A stretch of DNA of 53,890 bases from Stentor coeruleus (taxonomy: Eukaryota; Ciliophora; Heterotrichea; Heterotrichida; Stentoridae): contig MPUH01000446.1 of NCBI GenBank assembly GCA_001970955.1, forward strand, positions 1 through 53,890. Reading direction: 5' to 3'. Positions 1 to 11,640 of this stretch are shown in pieces (the first letter of the stretch is position 1; every line of letters begins with the position of its first letter). A program made the translations under genes and the position numbers. The notes beneath the pieces are model-generated. The model saw only the letters and a list, made by a program, of their open reading frames with translations, did no database searches and was not told where the DNA came from.

Positions 1-2330
1 AATTTGTATAAAGTATTTCTAAATTCTTATAAAGGTTAATAAGATTTGGGTGATCAGGATTTAAAACTTTTTCCCAAATAATTTTGCTTTTTTTTAAAAG
101 TTTTAGAGCCTTTTCATTTTTATTCTGATCTTGATAAATTGATCCTAAATTATTATATAATGTAGCCATTTGTTCATTATCATTTTTAAGATCTTTTTTA
201 TAAATAATTTTACTTTTTTCAAAAAATTCTAAAGCCTTTTTGTTTTCATTCAAACATTTATAAATCAACCCTAGATTATTATAAATATCAGCAAGTTGGG
301 GATGATTAGCGACTAAATTTTTTTCCCGAATATTTTTGCATTTTTCTAAAAGTTTTAAAGCTTTTTTATTTTCATTTAAATCCATATAAAGAATTCCAAG
401 ATTGTTATAAGTTTCAGCTAGGTCTAAATGACCAGGACCTAAAATCCTTTCCCTTATATTTTTACACTTTTTTAAAAGCTCTAAAGCTTTTTTCTTTTTA
501 TTAAAATTTTTATAAAAACATCCTAGATTATTATAAATTTCTAAAAGTGCTGGATTATTATTGTCTAAATACTTTTCTGAAATCATTTTGCACTTTTTAT
601 AAAAAAATAACGTTTTTTTGTCTTTATTAAAAGCATTATAAAGAATCCCAAGATTGTTGTAAATTGAGGCTAGTAGTGGATAATCAGTGTTTAAATTTTT
701 TTCACATATATTTTTGCATTTTTTTAAAAGCTCTAAAGCTTTTTTTTTTTTATCTAAAGATTTATAAAGCATTCCTATATTCATATAAATCGCAATAAGA
801 TTTTTATGATTGACGCCCAAAGTTTTTTCCCAAATATTTTTACATTTTTTAAAGAGTCTTAGTGACTTTTCCTTTTTATTTAAGTCTTTATATAATAACC
901 CTAGGTTGTTATAAATTGTAGCTAGACTTGGATGATCATTATTTAAAGATTTTTCCATAATATTTTTACACTTTATATAAACCTCTAAAGCTTTTTCATT
1001 TTCATTAAAATCTTTATAAAGACATCCTATATTATTATAAAGATCAGCTAAATCTGGATGATCATTGTTTAATATTTTTTCATAAATATTTTTGCATTTT
1101 TCATAAAAGATTAAAGCCTTTTTCTTTTCATTTGTATTTGCATAAAGCATTCCTAGATTGTTATAAAGTGCAGCGAGATCTGGATGGTCTGCGTTTAAGT
1201 TTTTTTCCCAAATATTTTTGCATTTTTCAAAAAACTCTAAAGCCTTTTTTGTTTCATTCAAATCTAAATAAAGAATTCCTAGATTGTTATAAAGTGCAGC
1301 AAAATCTGAATGGTCTGCGTTTAAGTTTTTTTCCCAAATATTTTTGCATTTTTCCAAATACTCTAGGGCGTTTTTCTTTTCATTCATTTCTATATAAAGA
1401 AGTCCTAGATTGTTATAAATTTCTCCTAGACATGAATCATAAGGATTTAAAGCAATTTCTCTGATGTTTTTACATTTTTTAAAATATTCTAAAGCTTTTT
1501 TCTGTTTTTTAAAATCTGCATAAAGATTTCCTAGATTTTGATAAATTATAGCTAATTCTAGATTATCAGTGTTAAAAATTTTTTGCATAATATTCTTGGA
1601 TTTTTTAAAATATTCAAAAGCTTTATTTTTTCCATTCAAAGTTATATGAATATTTCCTAAATCCATATAAATTTTTACTAAACGTGGATGATCAGCGTCT
1701 AAAATTTTTTCACTTAGAATTTTGCATTTTTCACAAAGTTTTAAAGCTTTTTCTTTTTTATTTTGATCTGCATAAAGCATCCCTAGATTGTTATAAATTT
1801 CTACTAAACATGGATGATTAGTATTTAGATTTTTTTTGATTGTATATTTACATTTTTTATAAATTTCGAGAGCTTTTTGTTTTTCGTTTAACTTTTCATA
1901 AAGATTCCCTAGATTGCTATAAATTACAACTAAATCTAGATAATCCGGGTTTAAAGTTTTTTCTAATAAATTTTTGCATTTTTCATAAAGATCTAAAGCC
2001 TTATCATTTTTATTTAAAATTTCATAAAAGTGTCCTAGATTAAGATAAATTACTGTTAGATTCAAACGATCTGCAGTTAAAATCTGTTTTCTTATATTTT
2101 TGCATTTTTTGTAAAACTCTTGGGTTTTTTCCTTATCATCTAAATCTGAATAAAAAATTCCTAGGTTGATGTAAATTTCATCCAGCTCATAATGGTCAGC
2201 GTGTAAATTTTTCTCTCTTATAAGTTTGCATTTTTCGTAAAGTTCTAAAGCTTTTTTCTTTTCATTTAAATCTGAATAAAGTCTTCCTAGACTATTGTAA
2301 ATTGCAGATAGTTGCTGTTGATTAGCGTTT
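1..2330 (-). repeat. 126-bp coding tandem repeat (18+ TPR units)
   Basis: The unit is 126 bp, or 42 codons. Two neighbouring copies of the YNNLG segment, near 1161 and 1287, are 126 bp apart. Copies near 1130-1400 are the most alike (NLNADHPDLAALYNNLG and NLNADHSDFAALYNNLG), while those near 1650-1760 and 780-840 have diverged. This suggests recent local duplication in the middle of the array. Confidence 0.85.
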
Positions 2331-2740
2331 GAATTCATTTCTTCTAGTTTTTTACATTTTTCATAGAGTTTTGTAGCTTTTTTATTTTTGCCTATGTATT
2401 TATAACATTCTGCAAGTACCAAATAAAGCCAAACATAATTAGCAATATTTTTCTCTTGAATTTTCTTAATTTTTTTATATCTTTTAGCGTATAACTTTGC
2501 TTCACAGATATTTGAAAATCTATTTTCATATTGATTTACATAAGGCTTTATTAGAACTAATGCAAGTCTTTTATAAAGTTTAGAATTTTCAGAATTCATA
2601 CTTGTATAGTAGATCATTCTAAGATTATATGCTTCACGATAATATTTCAGAGCTTCCTGGTAATTTTTACGACTTAATTCTGTATCTCCTTTGATTTGGA
2701 GTAGATTTGATTCAGTAGTTACTTTTTCAATTGATTCCAT
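1..2740 (-). CDS. Kinesin-light-chain-type TPR repeat protein (3' end beyond window)
   Basis: On the minus strand an ATG at 2740 opens a frame that I read without a stop to base 1, so at least 913 residues; the C-terminus lies outside. Residues 1 to about 135 are helical and include a divergent TPR (GDTELSRKNYQEALKYYREA). After that come 18 full repeats and one partial repeat of 42 residues. The consensus is roughly YNNLGxLYxDLNEKKKALE, then a helix with EKCKNIxEK, then NxDHPDLA. This is the 42-residue TPR spacing of kinesin light chains and related bacterial and protist proteins, where paired helices stack into a superhelix that binds peptides. There is no catalytic domain in the visible part. 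The partner is unknown. Lysine and asparagine are abundant, as expected from AT-rich DNA. TPR identity is very likely; the function is open. Confidence 0.9.
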   Translation of the reverse strand, partial: MESIEKVTTESNLLQIKGDTELSRKNYQEALKYYREAYNLRMIYYTSMNSENSKLYKRLALVLIKPYVNQYENRFSNICEAKLYAKRYKKIKKIQEKNIANYVWLYLVLAECYKYIGKNKKATKLYEKCKKLEEMNSNANQQQLSAIYNSLGRLYSDLNEKKKALELYEKCKLIREKNLHADHYELDEIYINLGIFYSDLDDKEKTQEFYKKCKNIRKQILTADRLNLTVIYLNLGHFYEILNKNDKALDLYEKCKNLLEKTLNPDYLDLVVIYSNLGNLYEKLNEKQKALEIYKKCKYTIKKNLNTNHPCLVEIYNNLGMLYADQNKKEKALKLCEKCKILSEKILDADHPRLVKIYMDLGNIHITLNGKNKAFEYFKKSKNIMQKIFNTDNLELAIIYQNLGNLYADFKKQKKALEYFKKCKNIREIALNPYDSCLGEIYNNLGLLYIEMNEKKNALEYLEKCKNIWEKNLNADHSDFAALYNNLGILYLDLNETKKALEFFEKCKNIWEKNLNADHPDLAALYNNLGMLYANTNEKKKALIFYEKCKNIYEKILNNDHPDLADLYNNIGCLYKDFNENEKALEVYIKCKNIMEKSLNNDHPSLATIYNNLGLLYKDLNKKEKSLRLFKKCKNIWEKTLGVNHKNLIAIYMNIGMLYKSLDKKKKALELLKKCKNICEKNLNTDYPLLASIYNNLGILYNAFNKDKKTLFFYKKCKMISEKYLDNNNPALLEIYNNLGCFYKNFNKKKKALELLKKCKNIRERILGPGHLDLAETYNNLGILYMDLNENKKALKLLEKCKNIREKNLVANHPQLADIYNNLGLIYKCLNENKKALEFFEKSKIIYKKDLKNDNEQMATLYNNLGSIYQDQNKNEKALKLLKKSKIIWEKVLNPDHPNLINLYKNLEILYTN

Positions 2741-3947
2741 ATTTATACTATAATTCTAGTAATTTAAGTATACTTTTATCTTTTGTTAATCATTAAAATA
2801 TTTTCATGCTCTTGTTTTAAAGTAATAACTAGCTATTATTATTTAATTGTTTTTTCAAATGTAAAAATATTTTATATGCTTAGATTTTAATAAATTTAGA
2901 TTGATTGACTTGATGAATATTCAATTTAGTTATATTTTATTATTTGTTATGATATATATTAATTTATACAAATTTCAGCTATTAAGTATATTGCTTTTAA
3001 AAAAGGACTATCAAAATCCTTTATACTTTAACACTTGAAAAAAATATATCTTTAAAATTTCATGTTTAATAATTATTAAAAATATCTAGAATGATTAAAT
3101 TAAGCCAAAATAATTTTAAATTACTATTTGCTTGATATTAATTTATGATTGTTGTTTACTTGATAATCATTTGTATTCCATTCAAATCATAATCAATTCA
3201 GATTTGAATAATAATAAATATATTATATAATTCCATATGATAAAAGATTTGTATTTTGTGATTAAATATTTTGATGAAATAGGATAAGAAGTTGATTATC
3301 TTTTATCTTATTCATCTCTTTTATTATATATTATTATACTAAGTATTATAATAAACAAAATTACTGATTTATATTTTCTAAATTGATTATTGCATATTTC
3401 ATTAATAATTCCCATTAATTATTCATGCACCTTATAATTATATTCATTAAATCTCAAGGCACTTTCTAAATTAAAATATTAAAAAATTATTACGACATTT
3501 AACACTTTTTAGATTTTCATATAAAATGACTAAATAATTTATACTTCTTGAAGGTATTCATTTTTTATAATGCAAAATTTCCAAGCTGTAGAGGTTTACA
3601 AAAATCTTATATTGCTTATGCAGAATTAAAAGCGTTAATTATTAAACTAGAGCTAAAATATACTTGAAATTTATAAGAAATAAAAATGTTTTAGGAATTG
3701 ATTAATACAAACAAAATCTTATTGTCTTAATATTATTAACTGAATATCTTATAAGGATTGCCAATAATATAAAATATAATATTTGATTATTAATTATCAA
3801 ATCTACTCTCCAAAATCTTAAAATCTTTCATAAAGTTTTTTTCTACCTAAAAACCTTATTTTTAAAAACTAACTAAAAATATCTATTATTTACTCTATCC
3901 ATAATAATATATATGTTCATATATACTTATTAAATCAGTAAGTTTAT
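2741..3947. other. Non-coding interval
   Basis: AT-rich, with frequent stops in all frames and no coding-like stretch. It should hold the promoter of the TPR gene at its left end and the 3' flank of the first kinase at its right end. The last ~150 bases on the plus strand are C-rich and G-poor, the pattern seen 3' of other minus-strand genes here. Confidence 0.6.
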
Positions 3948-5216
3948 TCAATTACTAACATTAACTCCAACATCCGTAGTACTAGGAGTTACTTCAGTAC
4001 CCTTTCCTTTTTTCTCATATTTACATATCCAAGGATGCCTCAGAGCTTCATCTGCCGAAAGTCTACACCTAGGATCTGGATTCATAAGTCTCTTAACAAA
4101 ATCAATCCCAAGGTCTGAAACTTTATTCCAAGGTTTCTTATGAACTTTAATCTTGCATTCTTTATTTTTTCTTAAAACATCACAAGCATCTTTTCCTCTA
4201 AATGGTGAATATCCACTTAGTATTACATATAAAATAACCCCAGCGCTAAAAATGTCTACTTGATTTGTATACGGTTGTCTATTTAATATCTCAGGGGCGA
4301 TATATCCAGGTGAGCCACATCTAAGAACTTGTTCATCTTCACTTATATAAGAAAGCCCAAAGTCACAAATTTTAAAGTCAAAATCATTATCTTTACTGAT
4401 CATTAAAATGTTTTCTGGCTTAAGATCTCGATGAATAATATGATTTGCATGAAGATATTTAAGAGCATCTAGAAAGTTAGTCATGAGATGTGCCGCAACA
4501 GCTTCAGAAAAACGATTTTTGTGTTGGAGCCTTTGGAAAAAGTCTCCTGAAGGAAGATAGTCTATGACAAGGCTTATTGTAGTGGATGATTCATAGACTT
4601 TGTGTAAGTTTGCGATATTAGGATGAGATATTTTTCTCATAATATCAATTTCACTAACCAATGATGTAATTCTCATAGGTGATTCAAGCACATAAGCTTT
4701 TGAAATGTTTTTAACAGCGAATTTTTTATGATTGTCAAGGTCTTCAGCTAGGAATACTCTCGCTGTATTTCCTTCGCCAACTTCTTTTATTATTGCATAA
4801 TCTTCATCCAAATCAGTCATTATTGCGACTTTGCTTAAATTGTCAAGCCATTGTTCCAATTCAACAAATCCATCAATATAAAAATCTTGAAAAATATTTC
4901 TTTGGCCTAGCCTAAATCCATATCTTTTATCCGTTCCAGATTCTTCAGTAAAAGCTTCAACTTTTTTCCATTGGATTAAAGATTCAAGTTTGGGGATTTT
5001 TTTATTTTTCTTCATGTAAAAAAGCTTAGACCTAGTCAAAATAAAAAGTCTTTGGACAAATTTTCCATCTGAATGTAAAACTTTTAAATATCCTTTAAAA
5101 ACAGTGTTATCAATAGTTTCCTGCTCAAGGCTAGTACCAGCAGGGGCCCAAAATTCTCCATTTGGGTTGCAGTTGTTATCAGCTGACTCAAAAATTGATA
5201 TCATTATTATAACCAT
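3948..5216 (-). CDS. PH domain plus CAMK-like serine/threonine kinase, copy 1
   Basis: 422 residues. A PH domain spans about residues 38-130 (starts FKGYLKVLHSDGKF, ends with the tryptophan helix VELEQWLDNLSKVA). A complete kinase domain spans about 141-398. Glycine loop GEGN at 147-150, ATP lysine K169 in FAVKN, helix-C glutamate about E189, HRDLKPEN with D274 and N279, DFG at 295-297, and APE at 317-319. The segment LRCGSPGYIAPEIL and the DIFSAGVILY helix resemble the calcium/calmodulin kinase group, but no EF-hands or calmodulin-binding tail are visible. PH domains usually bind phosphoinositides or proteins, so recruitment to membrane is a reasonable inference. All catalytic residues are present, so it should be active. 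The ATG at 5216 and another four codons downstream are both conserved in copies 2 and 3; copy 4 supports the second. Three paralogs follow to the right. Confidence 0.93.
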   Translation of the reverse strand: MVIIMISIFESADNNCNPNGEFWAPAGTSLEQETIDNTVFKGYLKVLHSDGKFVQRLFILTRSKLFYMKKNKKIPKLESLIQWKKVEAFTEESGTDKRYGFRLGQRNIFQDFYIDGFVELEQWLDNLSKVAIMTDLDEDYAIIKEVGEGNTARVFLAEDLDNHKKFAVKNISKAYVLESPMRITSLVSEIDIMRKISHPNIANLHKVYESSTTISLVIDYLPSGDFFQRLQHKNRFSEAVAAHLMTNFLDALKYLHANHIIHRDLKPENILMISKDNDFDFKICDFGLSYISEDEQVLRCGSPGYIAPEILNRQPYTNQVDIFSAGVILYVILSGYSPFRGKDACDVLRKNKECKIKVHKKPWNKVSDLGIDFVKRLMNPDPRCRLSADEALRHPWICKYEKKGKGTEVTPSTTDVGVNVSN

Positions 5217-8200
5217 TAGTTTAAATGTTTTTTCAAAGCTAAATAGTATCTTAATATAAAAGAATATTATTATTTTATACTGATATATATATAATAATTT
5301 TATAATTAGAAAAACTTGACTGATAACTATTTTTTTAATTAGGGAAATGTAAGGATGTGGCTTCTGGTGTAAAAATTATTGCTGAAAGATAGTGAGATGA
5401 TAGAAAACCATACAGGGCGCTTTTTTAGCAAAAGGATACTCATGGAGTTTTATGCATGCAGAGCTAGCACTGATTATACTTTTCAGTCCACTTTATGCTT
5501 TTAATCAAGCTACCTTCTCATCATTCTTGCAAAAACCCTTTTAATTTGTTTTCAGGATCATCTTATGGAATTTTAATTATTCTATGGCATGATTCATCCC
5601 TTTCTCTTTAAGTCCCATTTTAAGTGCATTTTATACCCCATGAGTGGCAATTTCAAAAATCAAAGCAAAATTATCCAAATTTCCTTTATTTGCAAGTCAA
5701 TATTAAAATTCAGATTATTGCTAGGCCAATTAAAAATCATGTATGCATCTTAAAAGACATCGTAAGTTCTTATAATAAAAATAAACTTGTTTTTAGCCTT
5801 TTCAAACCTGTTTTCATATAATTTTATAATTAACTCCACTCAATTTTCTTATATCAGGCAATCTATTTTTATTTATAAACTCTGTAATTCTTCAGATTAA
5901 AGCTATAGTAATAATCTAGGCTGCGTTTTTGGATGACTGTATAAGTAAGCGAACAACAGGAAATCTAAAATAACCTAAGATTATTAAAAGCCTTATATAA
6001 ACCCATAGATCTTAATAATCTTTTAAAACAAACATATAAAAAATGCATAAGATGCAAGAACTTATAATTTTTTCCTAGGTACATAGTAATATTTGACTAT
6101 ATAGCCTATGATTTCATAAAATAATATTTTTTACTTTATATTATAAAACGGTATCAGACTATGCACCTTGATAGAGTTATTGAATTACTTAAGTCTAAAA
6201 TATTTTTAGGGTAAGGGACTTTACATAACTTAAGATTTATAATTAAATGCTTTTTAGGAATGAAAGTAATATTTTAACTAACTATCAGATATTTTCATAG
6301 TAAAATTTAAACTAAGTTTGACATTTATACCAATTTTTTTAGTTAAGAGAAATGGGGAATTTTATTTTGCTTTTTAAGGCAGATTCAGCATATAAGAATT
6401 GCATTTTATTGTTAGGATTTGTAATTTACATAGATTTTGTGTGTAAATAAGTAATTAACTAAGAAATTTGTTATGCTATATTTATATGAATAATTTAAGA
6501 GTTTTTTATCTTAGAATATTTTGAGTTATAGAGAGTATATTAAGTTTTATGACTTGAAAAGTTATAGTTTATTTATAGAAAATATTATAGAAATGATTAA
6601 GAATATACGAACTTAGGATATAAAAATCAATATATATAGGCTTATAATAAGTAATATTTTGAAATATTTCAATTTTTTTGAAGATTTTAGCATTTTCCTT
6701 CATATATGCTGATGGGGTTTGTTTAGAATAAAGCTACTGAATCAAATGCGTCATATTTTATAACTAACCTGATTGATTGTACATATTTTTATAAGTTTTG
6801 ATATTTTTTATCGTAAAAAGCTTATTGGTCACTATATAATATATATATTGAATTATATTGCTTTATTATTCTATTTAAAGAAGTAATTATTCAAGCAATA
6901 AAATTATACTCATTTTATCACAAAAGAAAAATATAAAATCTTATACATATGAACTTTTTGGTACTAATTTAAATATATAATTCATGGAATTCAATTTTCA
7001 CGAATACTATACTAAAACTTTAAGGATAATATTTTAAAATCTTAAATATAGATGAATGTATGAATTAGATAAAGACAAAACTTTGATGAAGTATTAAAAC
7101 AAACAAAAAATATAAAAATGCATATTTATTCTATATCTCCTAAAAGCTTTATATGAATCTTTGATTTCTTTGAGATAAATATTCCCATGCAATACTATAT
7201 TTTAACATATTATATTTAGTCGTAATATCTCAGTTAATTTTCAAATATAATATTTTTATGCTGAAATAAAATACTCAATTGTCATAATGAATATTATATA
7301 AAACTATATACAAAATTATAAGGATATAGATATAAAGCATGCTTCAAATTCATCAAAAACATAATAAAATCATTATGATTAAAAGCCAAGTTCAAATTTT
7401 TTTTTTGGCTTATAAGCATTTTATATCTTATTTTTACCATAATATATATGCTATAAGTGTATTAAACTCTATATCTTCATAGGACTTTCATTTGGTATTT
7501 ACTATAAATACTTTGTTTAGCCTTGACACAATAAAAATTGCAGTTTGGACTATCCTAAATTTTCCGAACACCAAAACACCTATAAAGTAAAAATGATTTT
7601 TTGATAAGGTTAAGAATGAATTCTAAACTTTTTAGATTACCTTTTAATAAAATTACAATAATAAAACCTAATAACTGCAAGAATTTACGTAAAACAAAAG
7701 AAATAAGAAAATATTTTAATCAACTTTATTCAAAAGTTGATGAGTCAGACATTTTATGAACAAAGAAATGATTTTTGTAAGTATTTCTCTTTTTATCAAG
7801 TTAGCAGATATTCTTGAGATAAAGTATTAATAATATAACAATATATAGACACTCTTGCAAAAATACTGCTGGAGATCTTAAGGGTTTTTTAATTCTTTAA
7901 TAAAAATTTTGTAATTTTTCTTATTAAATATATAAGTGAAATATTTATAACTATCAGTAGTAATCATCAACAATATTTTGATTATTAAATTATTTACTAA
8001 ACAAATCAAAGTTTAAAAAAATACTTATAAAACACTAGTAAAATAAAAAAATCCAAAAAACGAAAGTCAAACTTTATCACTTTTTGCTGTAAAAAATTTT
8101 CTTTTTTGTAAAGCGCTTCACAATCAATAAGAAATGATTTTATAATAATTTCCTTATCATAGGTTTTCCCTATATCTTTATTTAAGTTCCTAGTATATTC

Positions 8201-8292
8201 TTACTAATTGATTTTTGAATTTATAATGTATTTCATTTTTGACAAAAATTTATACTAAGACAATAAACAGAGCTAAAATGTGTTTATTTTTA
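5217..8292. other. Long non-coding interval between divergent kinase genes
   Basis: About 3 kb between two kinase starts on opposite strands. I see no gene. A patch at about 5340-5800 is less AT-rich than its surroundings and gives short protein-like stretches in several plus-strand frames, all broken by stops; it could be a decayed gene, but I cannot name it. The rest is AT-rich with homopolymer runs. Confidence 0.55.
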
Positions 8293-9552
8293 ATGGTTAT
8301 AATAATGATATCAATATTTGATAGCAGCAGTAGCCCTAATTCAAAATTTTGGATACATGCTGATAGCTGTATTAAACAAGAAACTATTGAGGATATTATT
8401 TTTGAAGGGTATTTAAAAATGCAAGATTTAGAAGGGAACTTTACTCAAAGATTTTTTATATTGACTAAGTCCAAACTACTTTACATGAAAAAATCAAAAA
8501 AAAATGTTAAATTCGAAACCCTGATCTCATGGAAAAAAGTTGAAGCCTTTACTGAAGAATCTGGATCAGATACAAGATTTGGGTTTAGGCTAAGCCAAAA
8601 AAATGCTTTTCAAGATTTTTATATTGATAGTTCTGTTGAGTTAGACCTATGGCTTGATAATTTAAGTAAAGTTGCAATCATGACTGACTTCGATGGGGAT
8701 TACACAATAATTAAAGAAATTGGCCAAGGGAATTATGCAACCATATTTCTAGCTGAAGATCTTGGAAGCCATAAAAAATTTGCTGTTAAAAACATTTCAA
8801 AAGCTTATGTGTTTGAATCGCCTCAAAGAGCCTCATCATTAATCAGCGAAATAGAAATTATGAGAAAAATTTCCAATCCTAATATTGTCAATCTACATAA
8901 AGTCTATGAATCATCCTCTACAATAAGCCTTGTAATGGATTATCTTCCTTCAGGAGACTTTTTCAAACGGCTACAACATAAAGAGCGTTTTTCTGAAGCT
9001 GTTGCTGCACACTTCATGGTTAACTTTTTAGGAGCTCTTAAATGCCTTCATGCAAATCATATTATTCATCGAGACCTAAAGCCTGAAAATATACTAATGT
9101 CAAGTAAAGGCAATGATTTTGACTTTAAAATTTGCGACTTTGGGCTTTCTTGTATAAGTAAAGATGAACAAATTCTTAGATGTGGCACACCTGGATATAT
9201 TGCCCCTGAGATATTAAATAGAAAACCGTATACAAATAAAGTAGACATTTTCAGTGCTGGAGTGATTTTGTATATAATACTAAGTGGATATTCACCGTTT
9301 AACGGAAAAGATACTTACGATGTGTTAAGAAAAAATAAAGAGTGTAAGATTAAAGTTCATAAGAAACCTTGGAATAAAATTTCAGACCTTGGAATCGATT
9401 TTGTGAGGAGACTTATGGATCCAGATCCGAATTGTAGGCTTTCGGTTAATGAAGCGCTAAGTCATCCTTGGCTTTATAAGTATGAAGGAAAAGGCTATTT
9501 TGTTGCAGGAACGCCAACAACTATAGATATTGGAGTTTATACAAGAAAGTGA
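8293..9552 (+). CDS. PH domain plus CAMK-like serine/threonine kinase, copy 2
   Basis: I place the start at the ATG at 8293 (419 residues) because MVIIMIS is also the beginning of copies 1 and 3. An upstream in-frame ATG at 8278 would add five residues that are not conserved; the ATG at 8305 is also possible. PH domain in the N-terminal third, then a kinase domain with glycine loop GQGNYA, FAVKN lysine, HRDLKPEN, DFG and APE all intact. The activation segment reads CGTPGYIAPE, where copies 1, 3 and 4 have CGSPGY. It is the only plus-strand member of the family here, divergent from copy 1 and convergent with copy 3. A long central block covering the end of the PH domain is almost identical to copy 3, while the first ~45 residues differ strongly. 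It ends at TGA, which supports the standard code. Confidence 0.93.
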   Translation: MVIIMISIFDSSSSPNSKFWIHADSCIKQETIEDIIFEGYLKMQDLEGNFTQRFFILTKSKLLYMKKSKKNVKFETLISWKKVEAFTEESGSDTRFGFRLSQKNAFQDFYIDSSVELDLWLDNLSKVAIMTDFDGDYTIIKEIGQGNYATIFLAEDLGSHKKFAVKNISKAYVFESPQRASSLISEIEIMRKISNPNIVNLHKVYESSSTISLVMDYLPSGDFFKRLQHKERFSEAVAAHFMVNFLGALKCLHANHIIHRDLKPENILMSSKGNDFDFKICDFGLSCISKDEQILRCGTPGYIAPEILNRKPYTNKVDIFSAGVILYIILSGYSPFNGKDTYDVLRKNKECKIKVHKKPWNKISDLGIDFVRRLMDPDPNCRLSVNEALSHPWLYKYEGKGYFVAGTPTTIDIGVYTRK

Positions 9553-10300
9553 ATTATTTTTTATGGAATATTTATAAATGCATTTAGAATTTATATATAC
9601 GAAAAGAAAACACTTTTTTAGTTATTATTTAAAAAAGTACTTAAATTGAAAGTATGATTATTATAGATGAGTCAAGGGAGTTTAATTATATAAGGATATG
9701 TATACTATAATTATATAATCAAGAAGTTTTTAAGACTCTTTTTATTATTTTTTTAGATATTTGCAAAATCTAACTTTCTATCATTTTTTCACATAGGCTA
9801 AAACTCTGTTATTAATTTTAATACCCAAGATTCATCCTTATGGCTTCATCAAACCACTGCCAAAATATTATATTTTTATGATAATAATTTTTGATAGCCT
9901 ATAATAAAAAATTGTCAACTCTAATTCGACATATAATCTATAATGAATTCAAATTTTGATTATCTTGAGAAATTAACTTCTACTTCAAATTTTCATATAA
10001 TGAAATATAACTCACTTATAGTTTTGGAAAGGCCAAGGATCTGATATTAAATATGAAAATTCATAATAATTTTTTTTAGCCTGTATCAAAAACATTAGAA
10101 TGTGATAGTTTTAAAATTATAATATGGAATATGATTTTTTTAGATGATTTATATTAAAATTTAGATGAAAATTGTGTTGTGAATCGTTTATATAAAAAAC
10201 TTTTCATGATAGGAATAGTAAAAAATATAAAATATGTAAATTTGCAAGAGTTTTAAATACCAGATTATAGAATCAATATAAAGTAGTTATCAATTTTAAC
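9553..10300. other. Non-coding interval between convergent kinases
   Basis: About 750 bases between the 3' ends of kinase copies 2 and 3. AT-rich with stops in every frame. Nothing recognised. Confidence 0.6.
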
Positions 10301-11551
10301 TCAAAAATCTATAGTTATTGAGCTTTTTGCAAGACAATAACTTTTTTTCTCGTACTTATAAAGCCAAGGATTTCTCAATGCTTCCTCAGCCGAAAGTCTG
10401 CAATTCGGATCTGGGTCCATAAGTCTCCTCACAAAATCGATTCCAAGGTCTGAAATTTTATTCCAAGGTTTCTTATGAACTTTAACCTTACATTCTTTAT
10501 TTTTTCTTAGCACATCATAAGAATCTTTTCCGTTAAACGGTGAATATCCGCTTAATATTATATACAAAATCACTCCAGCACTAAAAATGTCTACTTTATT
10601 TGTATACGATTTTCTATTTAATATCTCAGGGGCAATATATCCAGGTGAGCCACATCTAAGAACTTGTTCATCTTTACTTATACAAGAAAGCCCAAAATCA
10701 CAAATTTTAAAGTCAAAATCATTGTCTTTACTTGTCATTAGTATATTTTCAGGCTTTAGGTCTCGATGAATAATATGATTTGCATGAAGGTATTGAAGAG
10801 CTTCTAAAAGGTTAGTCATGAAATGTGCGGCAGCAGCTTCAGAAAAACATTCTTTATGTTGTAGCCGTTGGAAAAAGTCTCCTGAAGGAAGATAATCCAT
10901 TACAAGGCTTATTGTAGAGGATGATTCATAGACTTTATGTAGATTGACAATATTAGGATGGGAAATTTTTCTCATAATTTCGATTTCATTGATCAATGAT
11001 GAAACTCTTTGAGGCAATTCAAGCACATAAGCTTTTGAAATGTTTTTAACAGCATAGTTTTTATGATTTCCAAGATCTTGAGCCAGGAATACTTTTGTAA
11101 AGTTTCCTTCACTGATTTCTTTAATTATTGTGTAATCCCCATTGAAATCAGTCATTATTGCAACTTTACTTAAATTATCAAGCCATAGGTCTAACTCAAC
11201 AGAACTATCAGTATAGAAATCTTGAAAAACATTTTTTTGACTTAGCCTAAACCCAAATCTTGTATCTGATCCAGATTCTTCAGTAAAGGCTTCAACTTTT
11301 TTCCATGAGATCAAAGTTTCAAACTTCACATTTTTTTTCGTTTTTTTCATGTAATAAAGTTTGGACTTAGTCAATACAAAAAGTCTTTGAACTAGTTTTT
11401 CCTCTGAATTTGCCACTTTTAGTAATCCTTTAAATATAGTATCATCAGCATTTTCCTGTTTAAGCCTTGTATCACCAGGTATCCAAAAATTATGATTAAG
11501 GCTACCGTTGCTATTATTTGGCTCAAGTGCTGATATCATTATTATTACCAT
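10301..11551 (-). CDS. PH domain plus CAMK-like serine/threonine kinase, copy 3
   Basis: 416 residues with the same order of domains as copies 1 and 2: a short variable N-terminus, PH domain, kinase domain, short tail. The glycine loop is SEGNFTKVF, so the first glycine of the usual GxGxxxxV is replaced by serine. The ATP lysine (YAVKN), HRDLKPEN, DFG, CGSPGYIAPE and the GxDFVRRLMDPDP segment are intact. From KKNVKFETLISWKKV through the kinase start it is nearly identical to copy 2, but the N-terminal 45 residues and the tail are its own. It is probably an active membrane-recruited kinase. The serine in the glycine loop need not abolish activity, since the second glycine is kept. Confidence 0.93.
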   Translation of the reverse strand: MVIIMISALEPNNSNGSLNHNFWIPGDTRLKQENADDTIFKGLLKVANSEEKLVQRLFVLTKSKLYYMKKTKKNVKFETLISWKKVEAFTEESGSDTRFGFRLSQKNVFQDFYTDSSVELDLWLDNLSKVAIMTDFNGDYTIIKEISEGNFTKVFLAQDLGNHKNYAVKNISKAYVLELPQRVSSLINEIEIMRKISHPNIVNLHKVYESSSTISLVMDYLPSGDFFQRLQHKECFSEAAAAHFMTNLLEALQYLHANHIIHRDLKPENILMTSKDNDFDFKICDFGLSCISKDEQVLRCGSPGYIAPEILNRKSYTNKVDIFSAGVILYIILSGYSPFNGKDSYDVLRKNKECKVKVHKKPWNKISDLGIDFVRRLMDPDPNCRLSAEEALRNPWLYKYEKKSYCLAKSSITIDF

Positions 11552-11640
11552 TAAAACATGCTAATTTCAAGTCTATGTATTTGGTTTAATAGGTAATATA
11601 TTTAATTGTACATATATATATAACATTATACCTAAAAATC

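Noticed and set aside
1132..2043. Plus-strand open frames inside the TPR array
   Set aside because: They run antisense to the repeat gene, recur with its 126-bp period and have the composition of mirrored TPR codons.
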